DNA from: Ceratobasidium sp. AG-K
Taxonomy: Eukaryota > Basidiomycota > Agaricomycetes > Cantharellales > Ceratobasidiaceae
Reading direction: 5' to 3'
DNA length: 64,000 nucleotides
NCBI GenBank assembly: GCA_037039685.1
Contig: JAWNGF010000001.1
Location: 496,001-560,000 of the forward strand
Below the pieces are notes generated by a model that saw only the letters and a program-made list of their open reading frames with translations, was not told where the DNA came from and searched no databases. How positions within the stretch are numbered: position 1 is the stretch's first letter; every line of letters begins with the position of its first letter. Both the position numbers and the translations under genes were made by a program. This document shows, one piece after another, positions 11,159 to 22,116 of the stretch.

Positions 11159-14100
11159 GTGTGTGAAGATGCCCTGATACCCTCTCTGCAAAATGTATAC
11201 TATTGCAAGGCTACAAATGAAACACCCATGGTATACACAACTGCAGAGGGAATCACAGAAAAAATCTCTACTCTGATTGACTCTGGCTCTTCTAGAAACT
11301 CCATTGACCTGAACTTTGCCAAAGAAAACAACATCCCTTGGATCAAGTTACAAAGTCCCAGAAGCATCAAAACCATTGATGGAAAGACACAAAAGGATCA
11401 AATCCAGTTAAGGTGCAAGCTGAAATTTGATCTAGAAGGAAGAACCTTTGACCAAAAATTCTATGTCACAAACACCAGCACACAAACCATGATATTAGGC
11501 ATGCTGTGGCTGAAGGAAACCAACCCCGAGATATCCTGGTCTCCCTTTGCAATCAAATGGAAAACAGAAGATCCCCCTGTTGCCAAAGCAGGAATACTTC
11601 AGGAACTACCAAGGGAACTTGAAGAATTCAAAGATGTCTTTGACAAAGAGAAGTACAACAAACTCCCCAAACATAGGGAATGGGATTGTAGAATTGACTT
11701 CTATGCTGACCACTGGCTTCCGAAACCAAAGAAGGCCTATCCTCTCTCACCAAGGGAGAGAGAAGCAACAAGGGGGTATATTGAGACTGAACTCCGCTCA
11801 GGATGTATCAGACCCAGCAAATCTCCCCTGGCTGCAAGTCTTTTCTTTGTCAAGAAAGCCTTGAACAAAGGACAAACCATCTCAGACCTACAACCAGTTG
11901 TTGACTACAGAGGAGCAAATGAGGAAACTATCCCGGATTGCTACCCTATCCCACTTCTTGAACAACTTCTGGAAATTTTCAAGAAAACCAGAGAGAATTC
12001 AGAAGAAGAACTTTTTATCACTTGACTTGACTTGAAGAATGGCTTTTGGAATGTCAGGATCAGAGAAGGAGACAAATGGAAAACAGCTTTCATCACCTCA
12101 GAAGAACTCTTCAAATACACCATGATGGCCTTTGGTCTCAAGAATGCACCCTCCACCTTCCAAAGAATGATGGACCATATCTTCAGAGACATGATTGGTG
12201 TGAACATTGTGATCTACATTGATGACATCCTTATTATTTCCCAAGGAAGGAATCAACACACTATAGACATCAAGGAAGTCTTGAAACAACTGAGGAGGAA
12301 CAACCTCTATGCAAACCTGAAGAAGTGCACCTTCTACAAAAAGAGGGCCGATTGGGTTGGATTTGTTGTTGATGAGGATGGCATTTCCATGAACAGGGAC
12401 AAGATCAAAACTATCCAGGAATGGCCCATTCCAAAAACCATGAAACAACTACAGGCGTTCATTGGCTTCTGCAACTTCTATAGCAGATTTGTGGTGGCCT
12501 TCTCTTTGGTGGTCAAACCTGTGACCCAGTTGACAACAAAGGACAAGAAATGGGAATGGAACAGGGAACACCAGGAAGCCTTTGACTCCTTGAAAGACCT
12601 CATATCAAAAGAACCAGTACTTCCTTGGAACCAATGCCTCAGGAGTTGCTATGGGGGCTATTCTTAGTCAACGACAAAAAGACAGATACTTACATCTGGT
12701 AGGATTTCTTTTGAAAAGCTTCAAGGAAGCGGAGCTCAATTACGACACACATGACAAAGAGCTTCTTGCTATCATAGAGGCATTGTGACACTGGCGCATT
12801 CACCTAGAAGGAACAAAGGAACCAATAGTGATCTACACAGATCACAAAAACCTTACTTACTGGCAGAAGGCCAGCACCTTCAACCAACAACACAACAGAT
12901 GACTCCTCATGCTGGCAAGCTACAATTTTGAAATCCACTACAAACCTGGCAAAATGTCAGAGAAACCAGATATTCTTTCCAGAAGAAGTGATCACAATGA
13001 CATTGCCTCTGCAGAACAAGTGATGATCTCTGCCAAAAATTTCAAGGGATTCTCAGCCTTGATGAGTGACAACATTATTGTGGAAATCAAAGGGGCTCTG
13101 GAAGAGGATGAAAGCCTGAAAACCCTGATCAAGAGTACCAAGGGAAAGGAAGATCTACCTCCCTCCGTGAAAAAACAGTTCAAGGACTACAAGATGAGTG
13201 AAGATCTCCTCTAGTACCAAGGAAGAATTGTTGTACCAGACAAGAAGGATATCAAATTGAAACTTCTGAAGCTCTATCACGCCTTGCCCATCGCTGGCCA
13301 CCAAGGACAAGCCAGAATTCTAGAACTCATCTGTAGAAACTACTACTGGCCAGGCATGAAAGCCCAAGTCAACAAGTATGTTGACAGTTGCAAAGCATGC
13401 CAAAGGGGGAAGGGAAGCAAAGGACACCTACCACTCAAACCCTTGCCCATTGCAGAGAAACCTTGGGAAAATATTGCATATGATTTCATAGTGAAACTGC
13501 CAAAATCACAAGGGTTTGACAGTGTCCTTGTTGTGATGGACCGCTTTTCCAGAATGGCACACTGCACCCCTGCAAGGAGTCCATGAACTCAGAAGAGCTA
13601 GCCAATATCTTTGTGAAGGAGGTATAGCATCTTCATGGTTTCCCCAAAACCACAATCTCAGATAGAGGAACCACCTTCAAATCACACTTCTTGGCAGCCA
13701 TCTACAAGTGATTGGGAATTCAAGGGACTTTCTCCACCGCCTTCCATCCCAAAACTGACAGTCTGGTAGAAAGAACAAACCAGTGGCTCAAAGGATGGAT
13801 CCACATCTTTGGAAATCACAAGCAAGATGACTGGGCAAAATGGTTACCCATTGCAGAATTCTGCCACAACAACCACAAAAACCAAGTTACAAACAAATCC
13901 CCCTTTGAAGTCATCTATGGCATGACTCCCAAACGGTCTATTGAGGACTATGTGACTTGCTCCCCAGAAGGAGACAAGTGGACAAAGGATATGGAGGCTG
14001 TGTGGGAGGAAACAAAGGCTCTGATGGAATTTCATCAATCAAAGGAAGAAATCCCAAAGACACAATACAAGGAAGGGGACAACATCTGGCTCTTGACTAC

Positions 14101-14600
14101 CAACATCACCACAAGACGCCCAAGCAAGAATCTTGATGACAAGAAGCCAGGCCCCTTTGCTGTGAAAAAACAAATCTCTTCACACACCTATCAACTTGAT
14201 CTTCCCAAGTCCATATGTATCCACAACGTCTTCCATGGAAACATGCTGACCCCCTATATTGAAGATCTAGACTTCCAACAAAATCAGCCTGACCTCCACC
14301 AATTGTGACTGAGGAAGGTGAAGAAGAGTATGAAGTTGAGAAGATGTAGATTGGTATCAAGACCCTGATGGGCTGAAATACCACATCAGATGGAAAGGCT
14401 ATAGTCCACTAGAAGATACAGAAGAACCGGTGGAAAACTTTGCCAAGCTGACTCATGTCATGAGAAAGTTCCAAAAGGACTTTCCCACTGGCCCACTTCC
14501 TCCAAATTTCACTCCTTCTGAGTACAAAAAGGCAAAGGGGAAAGTGGCAGAAATCATCACTCCAGCTTTTCAGCCAACTACCACTAGTTCACTGCCTAAC
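11159..14600 (+). pseudogene. pol: R3 pol with chromodomain, many breaks
   Basis: Protease: LIDSGSSRNS near 11271. Reverse transcriptase: 11159-12025 continues in the same frame at 12032-12667 past a TGA at 12023-12025, with YIDD at 12215-12226. RNase H follows a frameshift near 12620 (TDHKNLTYW near 12838). Integrase runs about 13210-14308, with HHCC finger, DFIVKLP core, DRGTTF and VERTNQ. The C-terminal chromodomain, about 14320-14480, has further frameshifts (IRWKGYSPLEDTEEPV). Stops near 12901, 13213 and 13626 replace Trp codons and one near 13711 replaces Arg, judged against R8. The order and catalytic motifs identify pol; it is not functional. Confidence 0.88.
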
Positions 14601-14641
14601 GCTTCCCCCCTTTCAAAAAACCTTTTACTTTCCTACCAACA

Positions 14642-15155
14642 ATGCCTGCCGCTTGCACTGCCGCCTTCTCCTGGGTCCCTGCCTACAAGAAAGCTAGGGC
14701 TTATGGAAAGGTCCTCAAGCTCACTGGACCAGGCAAATTTGCCATCAACAACTGGGACACTGCTCCCTGGTCCCTCAATGAGGCCAAGGCTCTTGCTGAA
14801 GACCTTGAGCTGGGCATCCAATTGGGGTACATTCCCCTGCAACAGCGGGCAACCCTCAAATAGGACAAACAGTGCAAGTCCCTCATCACCCCCTGCCTGG
14901 GCTCCCTTCTCTGGGTCAGCCACCCTGACAGCCAGCCATCCGACCCCACTGACATTGGCTGCAACAAGTACTACCACTGCCGTGGCTGTATTGGACTCAC
15001 TGTCCATGATGTTGTCCTCACAAGCGCAGACACCTGGAACTGTGACACTGGTTACAAGTGGGAGGGAGATGAGTGGTTCAAGCAAGAAAACGACCCTTGC
15101 CTTGCCCTCAACAATGGCAGACACTGCAATGTGGAGGAAATCTGGTGGCAATATA
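14642..15155 (+). pseudogene. R3 ORF3 (Met-Pro-Ala frame), one stop
   Basis: It starts ATGCCTGCC. The frame runs to a TAG at 14861-14863 and then continues open. Shared with R8 ORF3 are DTAPWSLNEAKALA / GTAPWSFIEAKELA, LGYIP, and YHCRGCIGLTVHDVVL / YTCRGCIGHTVHDVVL. The CxGC motif is also present in R6 and R7. It lies directly after the chromodomain tail and is cut short by the junction with R5 near 15156. No known domain is recognised; the paired Cys suggest a small metal- or disulfide-based fold, which is speculation. Confidence 0.65.
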
Positions 15156-15219
15156 CATATACCAAACTAAACGCAATCAAGACCTTATCAACAAAGTTTT
15201 CTTGTGGAAACAATGTAAA

Positions 15220-15583
15220 ATGAGTCACCCATACTCAAGACCACAATCAGTGGCATCCAATGCGTCAAGGAGGACAAACCCCAGCAGAGCAGGGCATCCA
15301 AATCAACCCAACTGGGCAACTGGAGGAGTAGCTCCAAGGTCATCAAGCACTACAGAATGTGCCCCCAGCAGAACTCAAAGCGTCCCAGGAGAATTAGGGG
15401 CTACCATCAAAGAAGAAGGGCCTCAAGTTGAGGAAGAAGTTCCACAAGCAGGCCCAAGCAACAAACATGTGGGCCCAGATGCAGACCTTATTGTCCAATA
15501 TGCAAAATCGAACCCCTATTACCTCAGTGGATAGTGAGGCTCCAGCACAACCTGCTCACGGAGAAAATGGCACCATAGGCGGA
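15220..15583 (+). pseudogene. gag: R5 gag, N-terminal fragment
   Basis: An ATG at 15220 (MSHPYSRPQSVASN) opens a 105-codon frame rich in Ser, Pro, Thr and Glu that stops at 15534. About 50 bases later R4 is inserted. Composition and position match the disordered N-termini of the other gags here. The frame is also open upstream to 15073, but that part belongs to R3 ORF3 sequence in another frame. Confidence 0.6.
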
Positions 15584-15999
15584 TGTCATGAGCTGACTAA
15601 GCTCAGACATTTTATTCCGATTTTATATCTTTTTTTCCGAACACTTTCCTTTTTTGGTACAAATGTCCTCCGGCGCTTAAACTTGTATCATGTGATGTAT
15701 TTGTCTTTTCATTTGATATTGGTGATGCTTCCGGAACTTCCAGAATGTCGAGTCATGTCTCTTATCTCGCTTATCATTGGTTGTACTCAGCTTTCCCACA
15801 CTGATAGATGATGACGTGGCACGGTTCCCTCGTGTATATAAACCCAGAGGTCAAGCCAGTTAACGACAAGGCTTGACCTCCTCTCCACTAGGACTTGCTC
15901 AATCAAATCCTCTAACTATCACTATTCCTTGGGTTCTAAGACTTGTCTAAGTCGAACCCCTTAACCTTTATATATACCTAATTTACCCAAGTCGGGACA
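15584..15999 (+). repeat. R4 5' LTR (family L2)
   Basis: This is a 416-bp LTR, TGTCATGAGC to GTCGGGACA, matched by 22117-22532. Solo copies of the same family are at 9970-10383 and 46627-47041. Confidence 0.96.
15812..15879 (+). promoter_or_regulatory. R4 LTR promoter: CRE-like site, TATA box, predicted RNA start
   Basis: TGACGTGG (15812-15819) resembles a bZIP/CRE-type site. TATATAAA is at 15835-15842. The predicted RNA start lies about 30 nt on, at or just before AAGGCTTGACCT (15868-15879), the segment that pairs with the primer site. Spacing follows the usual TATA-to-start distance. The factor binding the site is unknown. Both solo copies of this LTR have lost the CG of the CRE-like site. 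Confidence 0.6.
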
Positions 16000-16001
16000 T
16001 T

Positions 16002-16013
16002 AGGTCAAGCCTT
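16002..16013 (+). other. R4 self-primer binding site
   Basis: AGGTCAAGCCTT begins two bases inside the LTR end and is the exact reverse complement of AAGGCTTGACCT at 15868-15879. No tRNA-type site is visible. Self-priming is established for Tf1; assignment here rests on the 12-base match and its conservation across families. Confidence 0.72.
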
Positions 16014-16482
16014 TTAAAGCATCAGCCTCAAAGCTCCTGCTTTTCCACCAAGTAGATAGAACGTACACGGGAAAACGGGCATAGTACAACGGACGAAGAG
16101 CTATACTTGATATAGACCAGTAGTCCCACGTCGCTATACGCTGTCAGTGAACCCAATCATTATCCTCTTTCGGGTCATAGCGGCTTTAGTCAGCTAAATA
16201 CACCCTTACTCTGTTATACACTGTCGCTATCACGCCCGCCCAAGGCTGTTGATAACTGATAAGATCAGATAAGGAGTATATAAAGCAAAAGCTTAGCGTC
16301 TAGCACCCTTCACATCCAAATCAACATCTCGAGGAAGCCAGATCCTCTCAAGCGAAACTGGAAAGTGGTCAGAGCACCACCCAAGTTAACACTCTCATCC
16401 ATCAAGAACCACATCAACCTGTCGTTTCCATCAGTACGCACTAAAAAGGAACTACTTAGTAACTAACTAATTAACCTTAAAA
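16014..16482 (+). other. R4 5' leader
   Basis: About 470 bases hold no ATG-initiated frame of note. Near the end, GTAACTAACTAA at 16459 followed by CATTTTTTAG ending at 16502 would make a 44-nt intron with a CTAAC branch-like box, which could splice into the coiled-coil frame. No upstream ATG exon is evident. Confidence 0.4.
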
Positions 16483-17294
16483 GTGTTCCCCGCATTTTTT
16501 AGCCTCTGCGAAGCAGTCTTTAGACTAAAAGACTTCGTACTTGATCTAGACACCAAAGTCGACGAATTAAACAGTCGAATTGAAGTGCTAGAAGAAGATC
16601 AAGTTGAACAAGCAGAGGATCTAAGGGTCGAACGTACCAGAAACGACAAAAACCACAATCAACTCGAAGCCGATTATCAATCCCTCCATTCAAGGCTCAA
16701 GTTCATCAAAATTAACCTCAACAATACAAACAAGCAACAAGCCGATCAAGATCGTGTCCAAAGCATAAATCTAGCGGATACTAATATCGAAATCGAGCGA
16801 TTGCAAGAACAAACCCGTGTCTTGATCGAAAACTGCGACCAACTTATAAAAATCCAAGAAAAACACACTCGAAAGGTCGAAAATCTCATCAGCAACAACA
16901 AACGTCAGTGGCGTACCATCAAAACCCTTAAAGACAAAATCAAGGGCAAATACTGTCATCAAGCAGCAGAAGTGCGTATTCCTATTAATCAGGATTACCG
17001 CCTTCTAAATCACCTTAATACTATCGCACCCAACCCTTTTCAGTGGGACCAAGACCTCGACTCACACAGGAACAACACAGGGAACAACTTAGACTAGAGT
17101 CCCTAAAACTCTTTATTGAAGACGTTCATTGTAACTACATATACGAACAGCACGACGAACTAGGAGTAATCAACGCGTTGTTCTTGGAAGACGAAAATCT
17201 TGAATTGATATTTTTGAGAAGTTTGCGCATCATTAAAGACAGAAGGGTTCGAAGAAGAATCCGTGATATTTTGTACGGTCTGGGATCCCAATAA
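16483..17294 (+). CDS. R4 pre-gag coiled-coil reading frame (uncertain start)
   Basis: The frame 16483-17097 encodes about 204 residues with long heptad runs (VDELNSRIEVLEEDQVEQ, IEIERLQEQTRVLIENCD), rich in Glu, Lys, Asn and Gln: a predicted coiled coil. A second frame, 17043-17294 (83 residues, ending RRVRRRIRDILYGLGSQ), overlaps it and reads on naturally, so one indel around 17043-17097 would join them into about 265 residues. Neither has an ATG, so expression would need splicing or readthrough. It lies directly upstream of gag. It is unlike the disordered gag N-termini of the other elements. Function unknown; a role in particle assembly is possible. Confidence 0.5.
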
Positions 17295-17319
17295 ATCTAC
17301 CTGTTTTCCCCACTCCAAT

Positions 17320-18672
17320 ATGTCAAGAGCCCCATCACCTAGTCAAGGGGGATTTACCCAAATCTCAGCGACATCCGGACCCGAGGTGGTTGCACATGCA
17401 ATCAATGCCTTAATAGACGAAGTGCGAAAAATTAATGGTCATATTAATGCCTTAAATGGTATCACCTCTACCCTAGAACAGGGGATCGACAATAACATTG
17501 CAGATATCCACGCAATTCAAAATCAAACTGCACAAATTGCACCCCTTCACCAATTAATGAATGCAGTGTCTCAGTCACTTGCAAACCTAGGGGCAACACC
17601 CTCCACCACTGCGTCAACAACCACCCCAGGATACAAACTCAAAATGCATCCCCCAGAAGAATTTTCTGGAGATGTAGATAAATTTGATGAGTTTAAGTCG
17701 CAATGTACCTTGTACATAAATCATACGTCGCCACAAGCAACCACAGAACAAAAAATCACTTATATCATGGGTTATTGCAAGGGGCCTGCCTATGTATGGA
17801 TGCAACCTGGAATTGATGTAGACACAGCAAGAAGGGGAGCAACAAATTGGCTACACGACATGGATGAATTCTGGAACGAAATGCAAGCTAGGTTTGGCGA
17901 TGTTCACAAGATTGACCGATATAGACAATTATACAAGAAATTGATCCAGAAGAACTCTGTCCAAGATTATCTACAAGACTTCGTCACTTATTCATCAGTA
18001 CTCGGGTACACTGATCGAGTACTTCGTGATGATTTCTATGACGGTCTTAAGGATGAAATCAAGATGGCCATGGTGTCACAGAACTTTAAACCCCATGAAG
18101 TGACAAGGACATTCAACCAAGTTCGCGAAAGAGCCCTGGAAATTGACTCCACAATGAATGCTATTAATGCACCAAAAAAGTTGCAAAGCCCACAAACCAC
18201 CACTTCGAAACAAAGTACTTCCAAGACAACCACAAGTACTCCAAACACCTCACTAGGTCAAAGATTCAATGTAAACGATCGAGTCTTTATGTCAAAACCT
18301 ACAGGGGGGGTGCAATACGGCAAAATCTCAAGCATTACCCGAAACGCCAAGGGCCGTCCAGTTCCACAGATCTCCTGGGATGATGGGACAAAAGGAAATG
18401 TCCCTTTTGGAGCAATTCAAAGAGACACCCGAACCAGTAACCCTAACGCTCCTACGGTCCAAACACCCAAACCGTCCACTCCTGCTAAAGACCCTAATGC
18501 AATGGATCTTGATGGAAAAGGAAAAGGACCAATGATTTGCTTCACCTGCGGCGGCAAGGGACACTCAGCAAGAGTCTGTCCTTCCAAGAACACAGCCTCA
18601 GGGTTTGAAGCTCAGATTGAAGAAATCTCTTCAGACATCGAATCGGGAAAAGACGTCACCGAGGCTTATTAA
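17320..18672 (+). CDS. gag: R4 Gag, intact frame
   Basis: I chose the ATG at 17320 (MSRAPSPSQGGFTQ); the frame is open 57 bases further upstream. The 450-residue product has an N-terminal helical segment, the capsid region (EEFSGDVDKFDEFKSQ, LQDFVTYSSVLGYTDR), a basic Ser/Thr/Pro-rich linker, and a CCHC zinc knuckle CFTCGGKGHSARVC near 18538-18579. Length and order are as in other Ty3/gypsy Gag proteins. Pol follows 35 bases downstream in another frame, so frameshifting or reinitiation would be needed. Confidence 0.9.
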   Translation: MSRAPSPSQGGFTQISATSGPEVVAHAINALIDEVRKINGHINALNGITSTLEQGIDNNIADIHAIQNQTAQIAPLHQLMNAVSQSLANLGATPSTTASTTTPGYKLKMHPPEEFSGDVDKFDEFKSQCTLYINHTSPQATTEQKITYIMGYCKGPAYVWMQPGIDVDTARRGATNWLHDMDEFWNEMQARFGDVHKIDRYRQLYKKLIQKNSVQDYLQDFVTYSSVLGYTDRVLRDDFYDGLKDEIKMAMVSQNFKPHEVTRTFNQVRERALEIDSTMNAINAPKKLQSPQTTTSKQSTSKTTTSTPNTSLGQRFNVNDRVFMSKPTGGVQYGKISSITRNAKGRPVPQISWDDGTKGNVPFGAIQRDTRTSNPNAPTVQTPKPSTPAKDPNAMDLDGKGKGPMICFTCGGKGHSARVCPSKNTASGFEAQIEEISSDIESGKDVTEAY

Positions 18673-18707
18673 GGAGCCAAGTACTCGGTGATATATTAGC
18701 TAGTAAT

Positions 18708-21700
18708 ATGGATGAACTAGAAATCATGTCAATATCAAATGAAAACCAATTATACCTTGATTTCACCGCTCATCCACTAGCTACGGCTCCTGGTTCTAAG
18801 TCAGTTAACAGATCAAAAAGATTCTCTGGACAAGCACTTCTTGACTGCGGCGCAACCTCCTGTTTCATCAACCCTTCCCTAGCAAAAGAGACAAACCTTC
18901 CCCTTTTCCAACACGAAAAACCCAAGACTCTGCGAGTTATAGACGGACGAGAAGTTTCGTCTGGAAAAGTCACCCACTATACCAAATTTAAACTTGTCAT
19001 GGGGACACATTCCAGCGAAATAGAATGTCATGTTACAAACATCGGAAGACACCCTATTGTACTCGGGATGTCATGGCTCAAGAAACATAACCCACAAATT
19101 AATTGGAAAAATAGGACAATTGCATACACGAGCGAATTCTGCTCAAAAAACTGCCTAGAAGTCCCATATACGCTCCAAATTGCAGCAGAAACTACATTAC
19201 CAGAGGAATACAAAGAGTCTGCAGATGTGTTCGACGAGTCCAGATTAGAAGAACTCCCACCTCACAGACCAACTGACATTACGCTCGACCTCCTACCAGA
19301 AGCTAAACTAAAGCATGGCCCTATTTACAAAACATCCCCAGCTGAAGACAAAGAAATGAAGAAAGTACTAGAAACCCTTATCCGAAGGGGACACATTCAG
19401 ATTTCTAAGTCTCCTTTGGCTTCCCCGGTTCTGTTTGTCAAAAAACTACATCCAGAAGATCCAAACAACCCAGAATTGCGCTTTTGCGTTGACTACAGAT
19501 ATGTGAATTCACTATGCAGATTCAACGCAAGTGGAATACCTCTATTGGACCAATGGTTAAGGGCCCTGGAAGGATTTGTCATTGGCACCACTCTAGACTT
19601 GGCACAAGGATTCCATCAAACCCGAATAGCAGCAGGCCATGAATGGAAAACAGCATTCAAAACTCAATACGGCATGTACGAATGGAAAGTCATGCCCTTC
19701 GGTCTCAAAAACGCTCCATCAAGCTTCCAGTCCCTAATGAACTCTATATTCAGGGACATTATGGGGGTTTTCGTACTCGTATACATTGATGATATCTTTG
19801 TTTTTTCCAAACGAGTCGAAGATCATCCAGGACACGTGAAAGAGGTGCTAAGAAGACTAAGGGAACACAAGCTGATTGCGAAATTGAGGAAATGCAAGTT
19901 CCACCAAACCAAACTGGACTGGGTAGGATTGGTCATTTCCAATAAAGGAATCGAAACGGATCAGGAAAAGGTCACGGCGGCTATGAATTGGAAAGCTCCC
20001 AAAAATGTCAAACAAGTTCAAGAATTCCTAGGATTCGTCAATTTCTATCAAAGATTCATTCAAGACTTTGCCGGCAAAGCCAGACCTCTGTACAACCTAC
20101 TTAAGAAGGATCAAAAGTGGCAGTGGACAAGCAAAGAACAAGAGGCCATGAATGCACTAAAAGAAGCTCTTAAAGTGGCACCTGTAATGATGCAGCCCGA
20201 TCAGAATAAGGAATTTTTCCTCGAGACAGATGCGTCGGGATTTGCCACAGGAGCAGTTTTATCTCAGAAGGATGAAGAAGGGAAATTACACCCTGTAGCT
20301 TTTCTTTCTAAGTCACTAAATCCGGCTGAGCGAAACTATGACATTTTCGACAAAGAACTATTGGCAATAATTAGAGCTTCCAAAGAATGGCGGCACTTAC
20401 TTCAAGGCACAGAAAAAGCCATTCAAGTGATAACAGATCACAAAAATTTGGAATACTTCTCATCATCCAAACAATTGAATCAACGCCAAATCCGCTGGAT
20501 GAATTTCTTGGTAGACTTCAACTTCCAAATCTTGTACAGGCCAGGAAGCCAAAACAAAAAAGCAGACATTCTCTCGAGACGATATGACCTAGAACCTTTG
20601 GGGGGGGTAGAGAACCAAGTTCTCCTCAAACCAGACATTTTCATTTAGGCTATTACCCCTGACCAGGAGATTAACGATCTAATCAGACAAGCAATCCTTG
20701 AAGATTCCAGATTAGAAGAAGCCCACAATAAGCTGAGAAACGGAGAAAAAGTCAAAGATTGGGAATACAGAGAAGGACTCCTAATGTTCAAAGGGAAGAT
20801 CTTTGTCCCCAAGGATGAAACCATCAGAAACCTGATATTGGAATCGCGCCATGACAATATTACAGCTGGGCATCCTGGACAAGCAAGAACATTAGAATTG
20901 GTCTCAAGAACTTACTACTGGCCAACCATGAAGAAATTTGTCAACTCTTATGTGTCACACTGCGAAACATGCATTTGAATTAAACCATCGAACCAACTTC
21001 CCACAGGACTACTGCGTCCTTTACATATCCCTGAGAGACCCTGGGAAGAGATCTCCTATGACATGATTGTAGGGCTCCCAGAATCAGAAGGATATGACGC
21101 AATCTTGACAGTGGTAGATCGGTTCTCCAAGATGGCACACTATCTCCCTTGCAAATCAACGGCCACAGCAGTAGACATAGCCAATATCTTCATTGCAAAC
21201 ATTTGGAAACTTCACGGCACCCCAAAAGCAACAGTCTCGGATAGAGGATCCACTTTCAACTCAAAGTTCATTAGGCATCTGTACAAAAGATTGGACGTAA
21301 AACCTACCTTCAGCACAGCCTACCATCCAAGGACAGATGGACAGTCAGAACGAGCAAACCAAGTCGTTGAAATCTTCATCAGGGCTTTTGTCAACCATAG
21401 GCAAAACAACTGGGTGGCCCTGCTCCCTATGGCAGAATTCGCTTACAACAATGGAATCCAAGCATCCACTGGCAAAACCCCTTTCCAAATCTGCCAGGGT
21501 TTCAACCCTAGAATGAACATTGGGGAAGAATCAGACTATACTGTTCCTGAAGCTGATGCCCATGCGGAATTCCTGTTGAAAGGATACGACGAAGTCAAAG
21601 CTGCCCTCATCCTAGCAAATCAGTCCTATAAATACTACTTTGATAAAGGAGCCAAAGAACCAGAAGAGATAAACCCGGGGGATAAAGTCTGGCTTAATCA

Positions 21701-22106
21701 TCAGAACATTTCAACAGACAGACCCTCAGTAAAACTCTCCCACAAAGTTTTAGGCCCTTACAAAGTAATGGAAAAAGTAGGAACTCATGCCTTTAGACTG
21801 GAATTACCAAAATCAATGAAAGTTCATCCTGTCTTCCACGTCATGCTGCTCAAGAAATTCCACTCTGATCCCCATGGCCGCGAACCCGCTCAACCACTCC
21901 CTATTATCACACAAGATGGAGAGGAAGAATGGGAAGTCGAAGAGATCCTTAATTCCAAGAAAATTCGCCGTCAACTCCACTATTACGTTAAGTGGAAAGG
22001 ATACTCTCATGCAGACAACTCTTGGCAGTCGAAGGAAGATCTCAAGAACGCTCCTGAACTGGTTGATAAATTTCACAAACTCCACCCCACCGCGCCAGGC
22101 CCTTAG
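18708..22106 (+). pseudogene. pol: R4 pol: protease to chromodomain, two stops
   Basis: The frame 18708-20648 carries protease (LLDCGATSCF near 18838; Cys in place of Ser/Thr of the active triad), reverse transcriptase (YIDD 19782-19793) and RNase H (ETDASG near 20224, ITDHKNLEYF near 20430). It is stopped by TAG at 20646-20648, then open again through the integrase HHCC finger to TGA at 20976-20978, right after CETC. Then 20979-22106 holds the D,D,E core (MIVGLP, DRGSTF, SERANQ), a GPY module and a chromodomain at about 21924-22085 (YYVKWKGYSHADNSW). All pieces are in the same frame. The TGA fits Arg CGA to TGA by comparison with relatives. Otherwise the gene looks complete. Confidence 0.93.
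20600..20610 (+). other. Internal polypurine-like tract in R4
   Basis: GGGGGGGGTAG occurs at the RNase H/integrase boundary, the same place as the exact polypurine-tract copy in R2 (5622-5637). The R4 3' tract (AGGAGGGGGTAA) is similar but not identical. Confidence 0.4.
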
Positions 22107-22116
22107 GAGGGGGTAA
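22105..22116 (+). other. R4 3' polypurine tract
   Basis: AGGAGGGGGTAA directly precedes the 3' LTR and overlaps the last base pairs of the pol stop region; plus-strand synthesis would start here. Confidence 0.75.

Larger units (their letters stand above)
9373..15155 (+). mobile_element. R3: degenerate chromodomain Ty3/gypsy element without LTRs
   Basis: R3 runs gag, protease/polymerase, integrase, chromodomain and ORF3 on the plus strand, closest in sequence to R8. Its 5' end is cut off by R1 at 9373. Its 3' LTR is missing: ORF3 sequence passes into the R5 leader near 15156 with no LTR between. A solo L2 LTR (9970-10383) interrupts gag. Numerous stops and frameshifts show that it is an old copy. 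Confidence 0.88.
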
